Part shown: positions 41,703 to 49,781 of the stretch, one piece after another
Layout: every line of letters begins with the position of its first letter
How positions within the stretch are numbered: the stretch's first letter is position 1
DNA from: Caldisericales bacterium
Lineage (GTDB): Bacteria > Caldisericota > Caldisericia > JAAYUI01
Assembly (NCBI GenBank): GCA_012517765.1
Contig: JAAYUI010000008.1
Coordinates: 1-64,000 of the forward strand
DNA: 64,000 nt
Reading direction: 5' to 3'
The notes under the pieces: generated by a model
What the model saw: the letters and a program-made list of their open reading frames with translations, nothing else
Databases searched by the model: none
Told to the model about the DNA's origin: nothing
Made by a program: the position numbers and the translations under genes

Positions 41703-43280
41703 CTATTTTATCCCGTAGGCCTCTTTTACCTTTATTGTGCTTGGCATAAGGAATATGACTTCGTCATTAGGGGTCTTTGGCATTTCGTTCTTGGTCTTAA
41801 ACCTGACCTCGGCGCCAAAAGCTTCAGCAATGAAGCGCGCCGGGACCATCGTCCTGTCATTGATATTGTCCGGTTTTACCTTCGGGTTTGTCGAATCAAT
41901 CGGTGTCGGTTTCCCATTGACTGTGCCAACCGGATTGCCAAGGCAAACCGTAACAACTGTTTTTGGATAGACAAGCTTGTCGGAGAAAACAATCTTGTCC
42001 AGTGTAAATGTTGCACACCTGGTCTTCTCGTTCCATTCAACCTTGCATTCGTAGGTCACACCCTTTTTCGGGTCCTTGTTTGTGAGAACGTTCTCAGCGA
42101 TCCAGCGAAGCGGGACCATTGTCCTGCCATTGATTATCTGGGAGTATGGCTTTATCGAGACCTTTGTTTCATCGACAGAGGCAAAGTATTTCTTTAGCTG
42201 GTTCCTGATTACATGAATGAATACTGGCGGTGGATTCATTGGATCCTTGATTGTGAGAAGGAGCTGGTATTTCTTTGGTGAATCAACGCCAGCAAGCTTG
42301 TACACATACTGGCCATCTTCTGCGGCATCTGCCACCCAGATGTTGAAATCCATGTCGATTGCGCAGGCAACAATGTTTTTGAAAAGCGGTTTTCCATCAA
42401 TCATCGGCTTGATGGTGTCGAGGTATTTGCCATACTCATCAAACACCTGGATCCTGTTGTTGCCCTGGTCACAGATGTAATACCTGTTTGGTGAATCATC
42501 ATTGTAATCAGGAATGATGTAGACCGGTTTGTTGAACTGGTTTGGGCCGTCGCCTTTCTCGCCCCATTTCATTACAAACTCGCCTGACCTTCTAAATTTC
42601 TGGATTCTGTTGTTTCCAGTATCGGCCACAAGGACATATCCCCTGCGGTCAACAGCGATGCCTTCCGGGCTGTTGAATTTTCCGTCACCACTGCCGGCCG
42701 GAGCGCCACCGCTCTTGTAGCCATCTGGAACAGAAAATCTCATCCTGCCATAAACATCACACTCAACTGCCTGCTTGTCAAAATCGATGGCCGGCGGGTC
42801 GAACCTGCAGAACTTGTTTCCATCCTTGTCGATAACATAGTTTCCAATGTCATCGGCAACTTCGGTCTCAGATGCGTGCCATGGATTGAGCAGCTCATTT
42901 TTGGAGGGATCGCCAATCGGGTGGTGAGGTACAGAGTCCGGATTGAATGTGAAGCATTTTTTGAGAACATGGTCGGTCACAGCAAAAACGTCGGTAACAC
43001 GGCACACTGAAACTGCTATGAGACCTTTATAGTCCCAGTTCGGGCATGGGCCCTTTTTGTCTGTCTTGATGAAATCGGCAAGGTAGTTGCCCATCAGATC
43101 GTACTTTATGACCCTGTTGTGGATCGAATCGGCAACATATATGTAGTAGCCAAAGCTGTTTGATGCGACGCCGAATATTTCGACATTTTCGGCCTTTGAT
43201 GGCCTTGCAACAACAGCACCAGAGGCCAGAATGGCAAGGGCCAGCATGGCAAGAAGCACTTTTTTAAAATTTGTCCTCAT
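41703..43280 (-). CDS. Secreted NHL-repeat protein with stalk domain
   Basis: A 525-residue exported protein. The signal peptide is KKVLLAMLALAILASGAVVA. NHL-type propeller blades follow: YIYVADSIHNRVIKYDLMGN, FNSPEGIAVDRRGYVLVADT with GNNRIQKFRRSGEFV, and YYICDQGNNRIQVFDEYGKY. The C-terminal 170 residues contain two copper-amine-oxidase-N-like stalk repeats (NGRTMVPLRWIAENV and NDRTMVPARFIAEAFGAEV). It heads a compact operon with the rhodanese-like, membrane, pentapeptide and MocR genes. The ribosome binding site AAGGAGGT precedes ATG 43280. It is probably a surface-displayed scaffold; no enzyme motif is seen. Confidence 0.87.
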   Translation of the reverse strand: MRTNFKKVLLAMLALAILASGAVVARPSKAENVEIFGVASNSFGYYIYVADSIHNRVIKYDLMGNYLADFIKTDKKGPCPNWDYKGLIAVSVCRVTDVFAVTDHVLKKCFTFNPDSVPHHPIGDPSKNELLNPWHASETEVADDIGNYVIDKDGNKFCRFDPPAIDFDKQAVECDVYGRMRFSVPDGYKSGGAPAGSGDGKFNSPEGIAVDRRGYVLVADTGNNRIQKFRRSGEFVMKWGEKGDGPNQFNKPVYIIPDYNDDSPNRYYICDQGNNRIQVFDEYGKYLDTIKPMIDGKPLFKNIVACAIDMDFNIWVADAAEDGQYVYKLAGVDSPKKYQLLLTIKDPMNPPPVFIHVIRNQLKKYFASVDETKVSIKPYSQIINGRTMVPLRWIAENVLTNKDPKKGVTYECKVEWNEKTRCATFTLDKIVFSDKLVYPKTVVTVCLGNPVGTVNGKPTPIDSTNPKVKPDNINDRTMVPARFIAEAFGAEVRFKTKNEMPKTPNDEVIFLMPSTIKVKEAYGIK

Positions 43281-43387
43281 AACAACCTCCTTGAAGGATT
43301 CAAATTTAGTCTAGTTTGCGCAATGATTAAAATCAATTAGGTTACTGCAAAAAAACACCTTCGGGTAGAATGTGTCTAATTGTGCCT

Positions 43388-43407
43388 CCCCAGGTTTTAC
43401 CCTGGGG
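43388..43407 (+). promoter_or_regulatory. Leader hairpin before the paralogue array
   Basis: CCCCAGG (43388-43394) pairs perfectly with CCTGGGG (43401-43407), loop ttttac, and directly precedes the AAAGGAG ribosome binding site. No T-run follows, so it is more likely a leader structure than a terminator. Confidence 0.4.
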
Positions 43408-43422
43408 GAAAGGAGATTGTTT

Positions 43423-43923
43423 ATGGTACTTTATGAAGAGAAATACACGGTAAAAACTATTGTCTGGACATCAATAATAGCAGGACTTGTCATTACCACA
43501 TCGAGTATTGCTGTTTTGTCCAGCGTTCCAAAAACAGAAACTCTCTGGCCAATCATCCTTATAGATGCACTGGTCATTTTGCCTGTAATATTTCTTCTTG
43601 CAATAATGACAAGGTTTGAGGTAAAGATTGACGAGAAAACCCTTTCATTTGGCTATCCACCCATCATTGTCAGGATACCGCTTGAACAAATAGACAACGT
43701 AACATTCACAAAAGTCGGTTTCCTGTCATCAGGCGGAATAGGCATAAGGCTCTCCTCGGGTGGCGGATGGAACTATGTAACATTCTGGGGCGATCTGGCA
43801 AGAGTTGAATGGAGCAATGGAAGGAGGCATGGATTCTCGGTGAAAAACCCCGAAGAAGTAAAGAGAATCCTGGGTAAGTTGCTTGGAAAAGACAAGATTT
43901 TGGAGGACTATTCAAAAAGATAG
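43423..43923 (+). CDS. Small membrane protein with PH-like domain, paralogue 1
   Basis: A 166-residue protein, first of four tandem paralogues. It starts MVLYEEKYTVK, has two membrane helices (SIIAGLVITTSSIAVLSS and IILIDALVILPVIFLLAI) and a C-terminal beta-rich cytoplasmic domain. That domain contains FEVKIDEKTLSFGYPPIIVR and IPLEQIDNVTF, and ends FSVKNPEEVKRILGKLLG. The arrangement resembles bacterial PH-like (bPH) membrane proteins. AAAGGAG precedes ATG 43423. Function unknown. Confidence 0.78.
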   Translation: MVLYEEKYTVKTIVWTSIIAGLVITTSSIAVLSSVPKTETLWPIILIDALVILPVIFLLAIMTRFEVKIDEKTLSFGYPPIIVRIPLEQIDNVTFTKVGFLSSGGIGIRLSSGGGWNYVTFWGDLARVEWSNGRRHGFSVKNPEEVKRILGKLLGKDKILEDYSKR

Positions 43924-43967
43924 TTTTTCGTAATAATAAAAAGAAAAAATTACGGGAGGAGGCCAAC

Positions 43968-44468
43968 ATGGTGCTTTATGAAGAAAAAAATTATGTGGAG
44001 TTAAGTTTAGCTCTCTTTATAATAATATTATTGGTAAGTGTTTTTTTTAATATTGAAATCTTTACCAATATTTCTTTATTTTTATATAATCCAGTACTTT
44101 GGATTTTTATTGATTTTCTAATGATTTTTATCGTGTTGCTATTTTTAGCACAAACCAGATTCATACTCAGGATTGATGAAGACAAACTTTCATTTGGTTT
44201 TCCACCGTTCATGCCCAAAATCCCGCTCAAGGAAATCGAGAAGATATCGTTTATTGGCGATGGCATCAAGCTCCCCGTAAGGGCGGGCATATCATGGTCA
44301 TTCTATGGCGGCATCAGCTACCTCACAGGCCAGGGCGATGTAGTAAAAGTGAAAAGTCAGGGAAGAGATGTTTATTTTTTCTCGGTAAAGAACCCGCAAG
44401 AAGTCGAGAGGATATTGTCTAGGCTCATTGGAAAGAACAAGGTTTATTCTGACTCTTCACAAAAGTAA
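43968..44468 (+). CDS. Small membrane protein with PH-like domain, paralogue 2
   Basis: A 166-residue paralogue beginning MVLYEEKNYVE with two membrane helices and the same C-terminal plan: FILRIDEDKLSFGFPPFMPK, IPLKEIEKISF and FFSVKNPQEVERIL. GGAGG lies five bases before ATG 43968, 44 bases after paralogue 1. The membrane part is strongly AT-rich and diverges most from its siblings, while the PH-like part is conserved. Confidence 0.77.
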   Translation: MVLYEEKNYVELSLALFIIILLVSVFFNIEIFTNISLFLYNPVLWIFIDFLMIFIVLLFLAQTRFILRIDEDKLSFGFPPFMPKIPLKEIEKISFIGDGIKLPVRAGISWSFYGGISYLTGQGDVVKVKSQGRDVYFFSVKNPQEVERILSRLIGKNKVYSDSSQK

Positions 44469-44520
44469 GATTTTGTAATAAACATGACTGGTTATAGATG
44501 CAACTTAAGGGGGTGTTTGC

Positions 44521-45003
44521 ATGGTTTTGTTTGAAGAAAAATATTTCGCCGAGAAAAATGTCCTGTATCTGATACCTTCAATATTTATATTTGTTCTTTC
44601 TAGCTACATGTTTTACTTGGACATTTTCTGGATTCAAGAGAACGTGTTTCTCAGTATAGTGGTTGAATTATTGGCTCTCTTTATGCTGTTCCTGGCGGCA
44701 ATACACATATGGTACACTGTAAAAATTGATGAAGAAACACTCTCATTCGGTTTCATCCTGTCCATGGGGAAAGTTCCACTAAAAGAAATCAAACAGGTTT
44801 TGTTCATTACCGATGGATCAATCCTGAAGCCTTGGGGACACAATTGGAGGCAGATGGTTAACGGGACTTGTTTTCTTACAGGTTACGATGATATGGCAAA
44901 AGTGGAAAACAACAATGGTGAGTCAAAATATTTCTCCATAAAAAACACCGAGGAGGCCGGAAAAGTCCTGACAAGTCTGCTGGGCAAGGAAAAAGTGGCC
45001 TAG
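44521..45003 (+). CDS. Small membrane protein with PH-like domain, paralogue 3
   Basis: A 160-residue paralogue beginning MVLFEEKYFAE. Two membrane helices (FIFVLSSYMFYL and IVVELLALFMLFLAAIHIW) precede YTVKIDEETLSFGFILSMGK, VPLKEIKQVLF and FSIKNTEEAGKVLTSLLGKE. Ribosome binding site AAGGGGG precedes ATG 44521. The family ending SxKNxEE-x(n)-LxGKxKV is kept. Confidence 0.77.
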   Translation: MVLFEEKYFAEKNVLYLIPSIFIFVLSSYMFYLDIFWIQENVFLSIVVELLALFMLFLAAIHIWYTVKIDEETLSFGFILSMGKVPLKEIKQVLFITDGSILKPWGHNWRQMVNGTCFLTGYDDMAKVENNNGESKYFSIKNTEEAGKVLTSLLGKEKVA

Positions 45004-45073
45004 GGTTGTTGACTAAATGGCAAACACAATGTAATTTCTTTCACAGAATATTCTGGAGCAAAAGGAGGGGGGA

Positions 45074-45601
45074 ATGTTTTTTATAGAAGATCATAGGATA
45101 AAAACATGGTGGCTCTTGTGTCTTCTATTCATTCTGTCAATGTCTACGGGGCAAAGTGGCATAATAACAACATTAAAAATATCTTTCTGGGTATTCCAAA
45201 GCCATCTCCCTGCTACCGCAAAAATCCAGCTTTCTCTTGTTATCTTGGTTCCGCTGCTTCTCCTTTTATTGTGGCTTATCATTACCGTCTATAACCTTTC
45301 AAAATATGTCATCAGGGTTAGCAATAAAAACCTCTGCTTCGGCTACTCTTCATTCATCACAGAAGTTCCCATCAGTTCCATCCAGAAAGTGACCTTTGAA
45401 AAAATGGGTTTCTGGAGATCAATAGGCATGATGCTGTACATCAATCAGGGCATAAGACTAAACCAGGCTGTTTCTTTTGGCACCGGTGTCAAAATTGACT
45501 GCGAAAACGGGAAAAAATATTTCTTCTCAGTGAAAAACCCGGAGGAAATCAGAAAAATTCTCATAAATCTGCTTGGCGAAGAAAAAGTCCTGACAGCCTA
45601 A
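45074..45601 (+). CDS. Small membrane protein with PH-like domain, paralogue 4
   Basis: A 175-residue, most divergent paralogue starting MFFIEDHRIKTWW. It has two membrane regions (LLCLLFILSMSTG and LVILVPLLLLLLWLIITVY), then YVIRVSNKNLCFGYSSFITE, VPISSIQKVTF and FFSVKNPEEIRKILINLLGE. AAAGGAGGGGGG precedes ATG 45074. Together with the three preceding genes it forms a tandem array produced by duplication. Confidence 0.75.
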   Translation: MFFIEDHRIKTWWLLCLLFILSMSTGQSGIITTLKISFWVFQSHLPATAKIQLSLVILVPLLLLLLWLIITVYNLSKYVIRVSNKNLCFGYSSFITEVPISSIQKVTFEKMGFWRSIGMMLYINQGIRLNQAVSFGTGVKIDCENGKKYFFSVKNPEEIRKILINLLGEEKVLTA

Positions 45602-45765
45602 AAAACCAAAAATCTGCCCCGGCTTCACAATAATTTCACACCTGCCCTAAAATCCTTATTCAAAAATTTTCCTGTCGTGGTACAATGAAATGGAATAGGC
45701 AGGGAAATACCCCTTGCAGGTATAATGGCACAAGGCTTCTTTATGCCAAGTAATTTTAATAGTTT

Positions 45766-45816
45766 AACTAAAGGGTAGTTGAAGGATGCCTTCTATTGAC
45801 TAAAATTTTTTGTCAA
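45766..45816 (+). promoter_or_regulatory. Three consecutive inverted repeats in the leader of the PDO gene
   Basis: AACTA-5-TAGTT (45766-45780), GAAGG-3-CCTTC (45781-45793) and TTGAC-11-GTCAA (45796-45816) follow one another directly and end at the AAGGAG ribosome binding site. They could fold as three hairpins in the mRNA leader. A TATAAT box at 45721-45726, behind no clear -35 box, may be the promoter. The remainder of 45602-45825 shows nothing else. Confidence 0.35.
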
Positions 45817-45825
45817 GGAGAAAGA

Positions 45826-46446
45826 ATGGACGCTCAGGAAGAAAAAATCAAACTGGAACTGGCAAAAGCGTTTAAGAACACCCTCACCAGGGATGTCGAG
45901 CTGACGCTGCTTCCAGACAAGGATTTTGGTGAGGAATCCACCGACCTCAAAGAGTTTCTTGAGCAGATAGCTTCCCTCTCACCAAAGCTCTCGGTTCACA
46001 TCGGGGACAAAACCACTGAGGTGGGGCCAATCCTGAAGGTAGGCGAAAACCTCGGCTACCACTTGGAGTTTTGGGGCGCACCCTCAGGGCTGGAAGTGCA
46101 ATCGCTGATAAAGGCGATAGTCCTTGCAAGCCAGGGGCCAGAGGCAATCCTTGAAAACATCGCAAAGGGCGCCGGGGAATTCCCAAAACCAGTCGAACTC
46201 ACGCTTTTTGCCACCCCAACCTGCCCATACTGCCCTTCTTCGGCCTTTTTCCTGATCTCTTTTGCGGTGGCCTCAAAAGAAAAGGTGCATTCAAAAATTG
46301 TCATGACCAGCTCTTTCCCGGAACTTACAAAATCATTTGTGATCCAGAGCGTTCCGGCGCTGGTCATGGACGGAAAGAAAGAAACACTCAAGACCGGGGT
46401 AATGCCCCTTCCTGAGTTGATTTCATACATTAAAAGCTCTATCTAG
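45826..46446 (+). CDS. Glutaredoxin-like protein disulfide oxidoreductase (two thioredoxin folds)
   Basis: A 206-residue protein of two thioredoxin folds, like the N-terminal domain of AhpF and archaeal/thermophile PDO. The first fold (about 1-110) has no C-x-x-C. The second has the active site FATPTCPYCPSSA near residue 130 and the cis-Pro loop IQSVPALVMDGKKE. It likely passes electrons in a disulfide relay together with the thioredoxin encoded 20 bases downstream. AAGGAG precedes ATG 45826; the frame extends ten codons further upstream without support. Confidence 0.87.
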   Translation: MDAQEEKIKLELAKAFKNTLTRDVELTLLPDKDFGEESTDLKEFLEQIASLSPKLSVHIGDKTTEVGPILKVGENLGYHLEFWGAPSGLEVQSLIKAIVLASQGPEAILENIAKGAGEFPKPVELTLFATPTCPYCPSSAFFLISFAVASKEKVHSKIVMTSSFPELTKSFVIQSVPALVMDGKKETLKTGVMPLPELISYIKSSI

Positions 46447-46466
46447 AACAGGTATAGGAGGAAACA

Positions 46467-46793
46467 ATGGCAGTACAGCACATCAACGATGACGAGTATG
46501 ACAAGCTGGTCAAGGAAGGCAAACCCCTCGTGGTGGACTTCTGGGCACCCTGGTGCGGCCCATGCCGCATGATCGGCCCGATCTTTGAGGAGATTTCAAA
46601 CACCCTGGGCGACAAGGTCACCTTCGCCAAGATCAACGTGGACGAAAACCAGAAGGCGGCCTCGCAAAACGGCGTGACCTCGATCCCGTCGATCATCTTC
46701 TTCAAAGATGGCAAGAGGATTGACACCCTGATTGGCGCGGTCCCAAAACCCATGCTCGAGCAGAAGATAAAGGCCGTTTTCGCAATTCAATAA
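46467..46793 (+). CDS. trxA: Thioredoxin
   Basis: A 108-residue classical thioredoxin: VVDFWAPWCGPCRMIGP carries the redox pair, INVDENQKAA and SIPSIIFFKDGK with its cis-Pro complete the fold. AGGAGG precedes the start. It follows the PDO-like gene by 20 bases and precedes a terminator, so the pair is an operon. No thioredoxin reductase gene is in the window. Confidence 0.96.
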   Translation: MAVQHINDDEYDKLVKEGKPLVVDFWAPWCGPCRMIGPIFEEISNTLGDKVTFAKINVDENQKAASQNGVTSIPSIIFFKDGKRIDTLIGAVPKPMLEQKIKAVFAIQ

Positions 46794-46820
46794 ATCTCTA
46801 AGCAATCTCCCCTAAACATA

Positions 46821-46848
46821 AAGCCGGAGGCTTCCCCTCCGGCTTTTG
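46821..46848 (+). terminator. Intrinsic terminator after trxA
   Basis: Perfect ten-base arms AAGCCGGAGG/CCTCCGGCTT (46821-46830 and 46836-46845), loop cttcc, followed by TT. Beyond it, up to 46929, lies AT-rich sequence with AGGCA-type site GGGAGG before the nuclease gene. Confidence 0.85.
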
Positions 46849-46929
46849 AATTTGAAATCCAAACCTATTGCATATCCCTCATTCTTAAGCTAACAATATC
46901 CCTAAGAAACCATCTTTTGGGAGGCACTC

Positions 46930-48729
46930 ATGAAGCTGAAGAAAATGAGAGTAAGAAACTTCAGGGGTATAGAGGATCTAGAATTAGAGTTCCAAAACTA
47001 CTCGCTTTTAATCGGCCCCAATAATAGTGGCAAAAGTACAGTCTTGAACGCTATTAGGGCATTTTATGGTGATTTAAAAATCGATGAAAGTAAGGATTTG
47101 CCAAAGTTTTACAAAAAAGAGGACGCAAAAGAATCATCAGTTGAGCTGTCTTTTGAATTGAATGAAAATGAGATTTCTTCACTCGGACCACAACATGTAC
47201 ATTCAAATGAAGAGTCAAAAAATAAAGAGTTAAAGCTAAAAAAATACTTAATAAAAAATGGATCTATGGATCCAAAAGAGATATACTACCTTGATAAAAA
47301 TACCAATGAATTTGTAATTTTCATGAATGCAAAAACTAGGGGCGACTATATTGGAAACCTGATCTACATCCCAGCGATAAGTAATGTCGAAGATCAAACA
47401 AAAATGACAGGCCCTTCTCCGCTCCGTGACTCTATTCTAAATATTGTAAAATTAGTGATAGAGAAGTATGAAGAATATGAGAATTTAAAAAAGCAAGTTG
47501 GGGATTTTTCCAAAGGAATAAAAAAATCTCCAACACCAGATTCTTTTTCTCTAGACACGCTCCAAAAGGAATTAAATGATGAAATTAAAGATTGGAACTC
47601 TTCTTTTGAATTAGATTTTTGTGTCCCTAACTCAGATGAAATGGTCAAATACTTTCTTAAATGGGAGATTTTTGACAACGCTTATGAAGATGCTATTGAT
47701 ATAAAAAATTGTGGTTCAGGATTTCAAAGGTACCTAATATATAAGCTAATTTCTATAGCTGGGAAATATATAGCTTGTGGCAAACAAAAACCTAAAAAAG
47801 AACAAAATCCTCAATTGAATCTTATTCTTTTTGAAGAACCTGAAGCATTTTTACATCCTCCACAACAATTAAAGCTCGCCAGAGAACTAAATAAATTTTC
47901 TAAGGAATGCAATTGGCAAATAATATGTTCATCCCATTCTCCACATTTTATAAGTAGAAACACAGATGAATTATTATCATTGATCAAAATGAAGAAGGGT
48001 GGATATGAGTCCAAGATACAAAAATTTCAGCTAACACAATCACAACTTCAAAATATCCTCAATAAGTCATCATTTTTTAGTGAATCGATTGATAAAGCAG
48101 CGTCTGGATATACAAATCAACAATTTGAACAAGATAATAAAGATAATGAGTTTTATGAAGAGGAGATGGCATCAATAAAATATTTTATATGGCTTGATTA
48201 TAATCGAAGCTCAGCATTTTTTGCCGATAAAGTATTATTAGTTGAAGGACCATCTGAAGTTGCTCTTATAAGGAAGCTAATTGAGGAAGAAAAACTTAAG
48301 TTAAACGGTGATATTTTTATAATGGACACTTTAGGTAAATACCCTATGCCTTCATTTATGGAATTATTTTCAAACTTTGGCGTCAACCACGCCGTATTAT
48401 ATGATGACGATTATCCTGATAGTTATGAGAAATCAAAAGAAAGTAGACAAAAAATATTTGAAAAAATGAGCAAAGAAGCTGAAAAGCTAATCAGCAGTCA
48501 TAAAAATGATTATACACTAAATGTAGGATATATAAAAAATGATCTGGAAACATTTTTAGATATCCAGAAACCTGACCGTTCTCATAGAAAACCTCAATCT
48601 ATCATGTATAAATATCTTGTTAGAAAAGAGATAAAAAAAGAAAAAATAAAACTATTATGCGAAAAAATAACCTTTTTGCTTAGTGATGAAAAACAGCCCG
48701 ATATAATATCTTTTTGTGATGAAGATTAA
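46930..48729 (+). CDS. OLD-family ATP-dependent endonuclease (AAA ATPase plus TOPRIM)
   Basis: A 599-residue protein. The N-terminal ABC/SMC-like ATPase has KMRVRNFRGIEDLELEFQ, Walker A IGPNNSGKSTVLNAIR (about residue 33) and Walker B ILFEEPEAFLHPPQQ (about 298), followed by ICSSHSPHFISR. The TOPRIM nuclease begins KVLLVEGPSEVALI (about 434) with its acidic site in YDDDYPDS. This is the class 1/2 OLD or GajA arrangement, known in anti-phage defence. No UvrD-like GajB gene follows, so Gabija is not supported and a stand-alone OLD nuclease is likeliest. The gene is far more AT-rich than its flanks, a sign of horizontal transfer. Its 3' end overlaps convergent hydE by four bases. Confidence 0.85.
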   Translation: MKLKKMRVRNFRGIEDLELEFQNYSLLIGPNNSGKSTVLNAIRAFYGDLKIDESKDLPKFYKKEDAKESSVELSFELNENEISSLGPQHVHSNEESKNKELKLKKYLIKNGSMDPKEIYYLDKNTNEFVIFMNAKTRGDYIGNLIYIPAISNVEDQTKMTGPSPLRDSILNIVKLVIEKYEEYENLKKQVGDFSKGIKKSPTPDSFSLDTLQKELNDEIKDWNSSFELDFCVPNSDEMVKYFLKWEIFDNAYEDAIDIKNCGSGFQRYLIYKLISIAGKYIACGKQKPKKEQNPQLNLILFEEPEAFLHPPQQLKLARELNKFSKECNWQIICSSHSPHFISRNTDELLSLIKMKKGGYESKIQKFQLTQSQLQNILNKSSFFSESIDKAASGYTNQQFEQDNKDNEFYEEEMASIKYFIWLDYNRSSAFFADKVLLVEGPSEVALIRKLIEEEKLKLNGDIFIMDTLGKYPMPSFMELFSNFGVNHAVLYDDDYPDSYEKSKESRQKIFEKMSKEAEKLISSHKNDYTLNVGYIKNDLETFLDIQKPDRSHRKPQSIMYKYLVRKEIKKEKIKLLCEKITFLLSDEKQPDIISFCDED

Positions 48730-49781
48730 TTCCTTCTCCTCCCGCCAGGCCCTGAGCCGATCTGGCGGCCAATGGCCTCAACGCGCTGTTTCAGGCAAAG
48801 ATTGCACTGCTCTGCAGTCTCGTTGGCGCAGGCCTTGTCAGGATAAATCTCATACAGCACCCTGTATTTTGGCGGTGTCAGGTTGGGCATCACAATGTTT
48901 GCGCCCCTCATCAGTCCAAGCTCCCTGCCAGATTCCTTGTTGATGGTGGCAAGCGCCGTTGTCGACGGGATGTTTGAATACGGGCAGGCCAGTCTTGTGA
49001 GCGCCACGGTTTTTAGCGTCATCAGTTCGTCATTTGGCACTTGTGCGCCTTTCGGGACAGGCTTTAGAGACCCGTCGCCAAGCGGCGTGCATGGGTGGGG
49101 GATGTAAGGGCCAACTCCAATCATGTCAAGATCGAGCCCCCGGAATGTCATGATGTCATTTGCGAGTGTCTCGTAGTCCTGCCCGGGGATGCCGACCATG
49201 ACGCCACTGCCAACCTCATAACCCAGCCTGGCCAATGTTTTTAGCTGTTCGATCCTGTCGGAGACCTTCCACGGGAGCGAAGGATGGATGAGCCTGAAGA
49301 GTTCTTCATTTGAGGTCTCGAATCTCAGCAAATACCTGTCAGCACCTGTCTCTTTCCACAACCTCAACTCGTTTTCTGGCCTTTCACCAAGGCTGAGCGT
49401 CACCGCCAGGTTCGTCTCATTTTTTATTTCCCTGACGACAAAGGCAATCCAGTCCGGGGAGATTGATATGTCCTCTCCACCTTGCAAAACAACCGTCCCA
49501 TAACCAAGCTTTCTGGCCATTCTGGCGCACTCGACAATCTCGAATGCCGACATCTTGTATCTGACAACGTTGCTGTTTGGCGCCCTGATGCCGCAGTATG
49601 CGCATTCCCTTGAGCAAATGTTTGTTATCTCTATGAGCCCGCGGAGGTGGACATCGTCGCCGACGCATTCATGCCTTGTCCTGTCGGCCTCTGTCCAAAG
49701 CTCTTCCAGCTTTTTTGGGTCCTCCTCAATGAGCCAGGAAAGGACGTCTTCAAAACCCATATTGCGGGCAATTCTTGCCAT
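48726..49781 (-). CDS. hydE: [FeFe]-hydrogenase H-cluster maturase HydE
   Basis: A 351-residue radical SAM enzyme that helps build the dithiomethylamine-bearing diiron subcluster. The triad is ICSRECAYCGIRA (C-x3-C-x2-C). GGEDISISPDW follows, and the barrel residues YLLRFETSNEELF and PGQDYETLANDI are family-typical. The C-terminal CNLC with an earlier Cys (KACANETAEQCNLC) can hold the auxiliary cluster. It directly abuts hydF (no gap) and is the last gene of the hydrogenase operon. Confidence 0.95.
   Translation of the reverse strand: MARIARNMGFEDVLSWLIEEDPKKLEELWTEADRTRHECVGDDVHLRGLIEITNICSRECAYCGIRAPNSNVVRYKMSAFEIVECARMARKLGYGTVVLQGGEDISISPDWIAFVVREIKNETNLAVTLSLGERPENELRLWKETGADRYLLRFETSNEELFRLIHPSLPWKVSDRIEQLKTLARLGYEVGSGVMVGIPGQDYETLANDIMTFRGLDLDMIGVGPYIPHPCTPLGDGSLKPVPKGAQVPNDELMTLKTVALTRLACPYSNIPSTTALATINKESGRELGLMRGANIVMPNLTPPKYRVLYEIYPDKACANETAEQCNLCLKQRVEAIGRQIGSGPGGRRRN

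Noticed and set aside
45796-45801. TTGACT as the -35 box of the PDO gene
   Set aside because: Only about 25 bases separate it from the start codon, leaving no room for a -10 box and leader; it is better explained as part of an inverted repeat.
46930-48729. Gabija anti-phage system
   Set aside because: Only the GajA-like ATPase/TOPRIM protein is present; no GajB UvrD-like helicase follows, since hydE is convergent immediately after.
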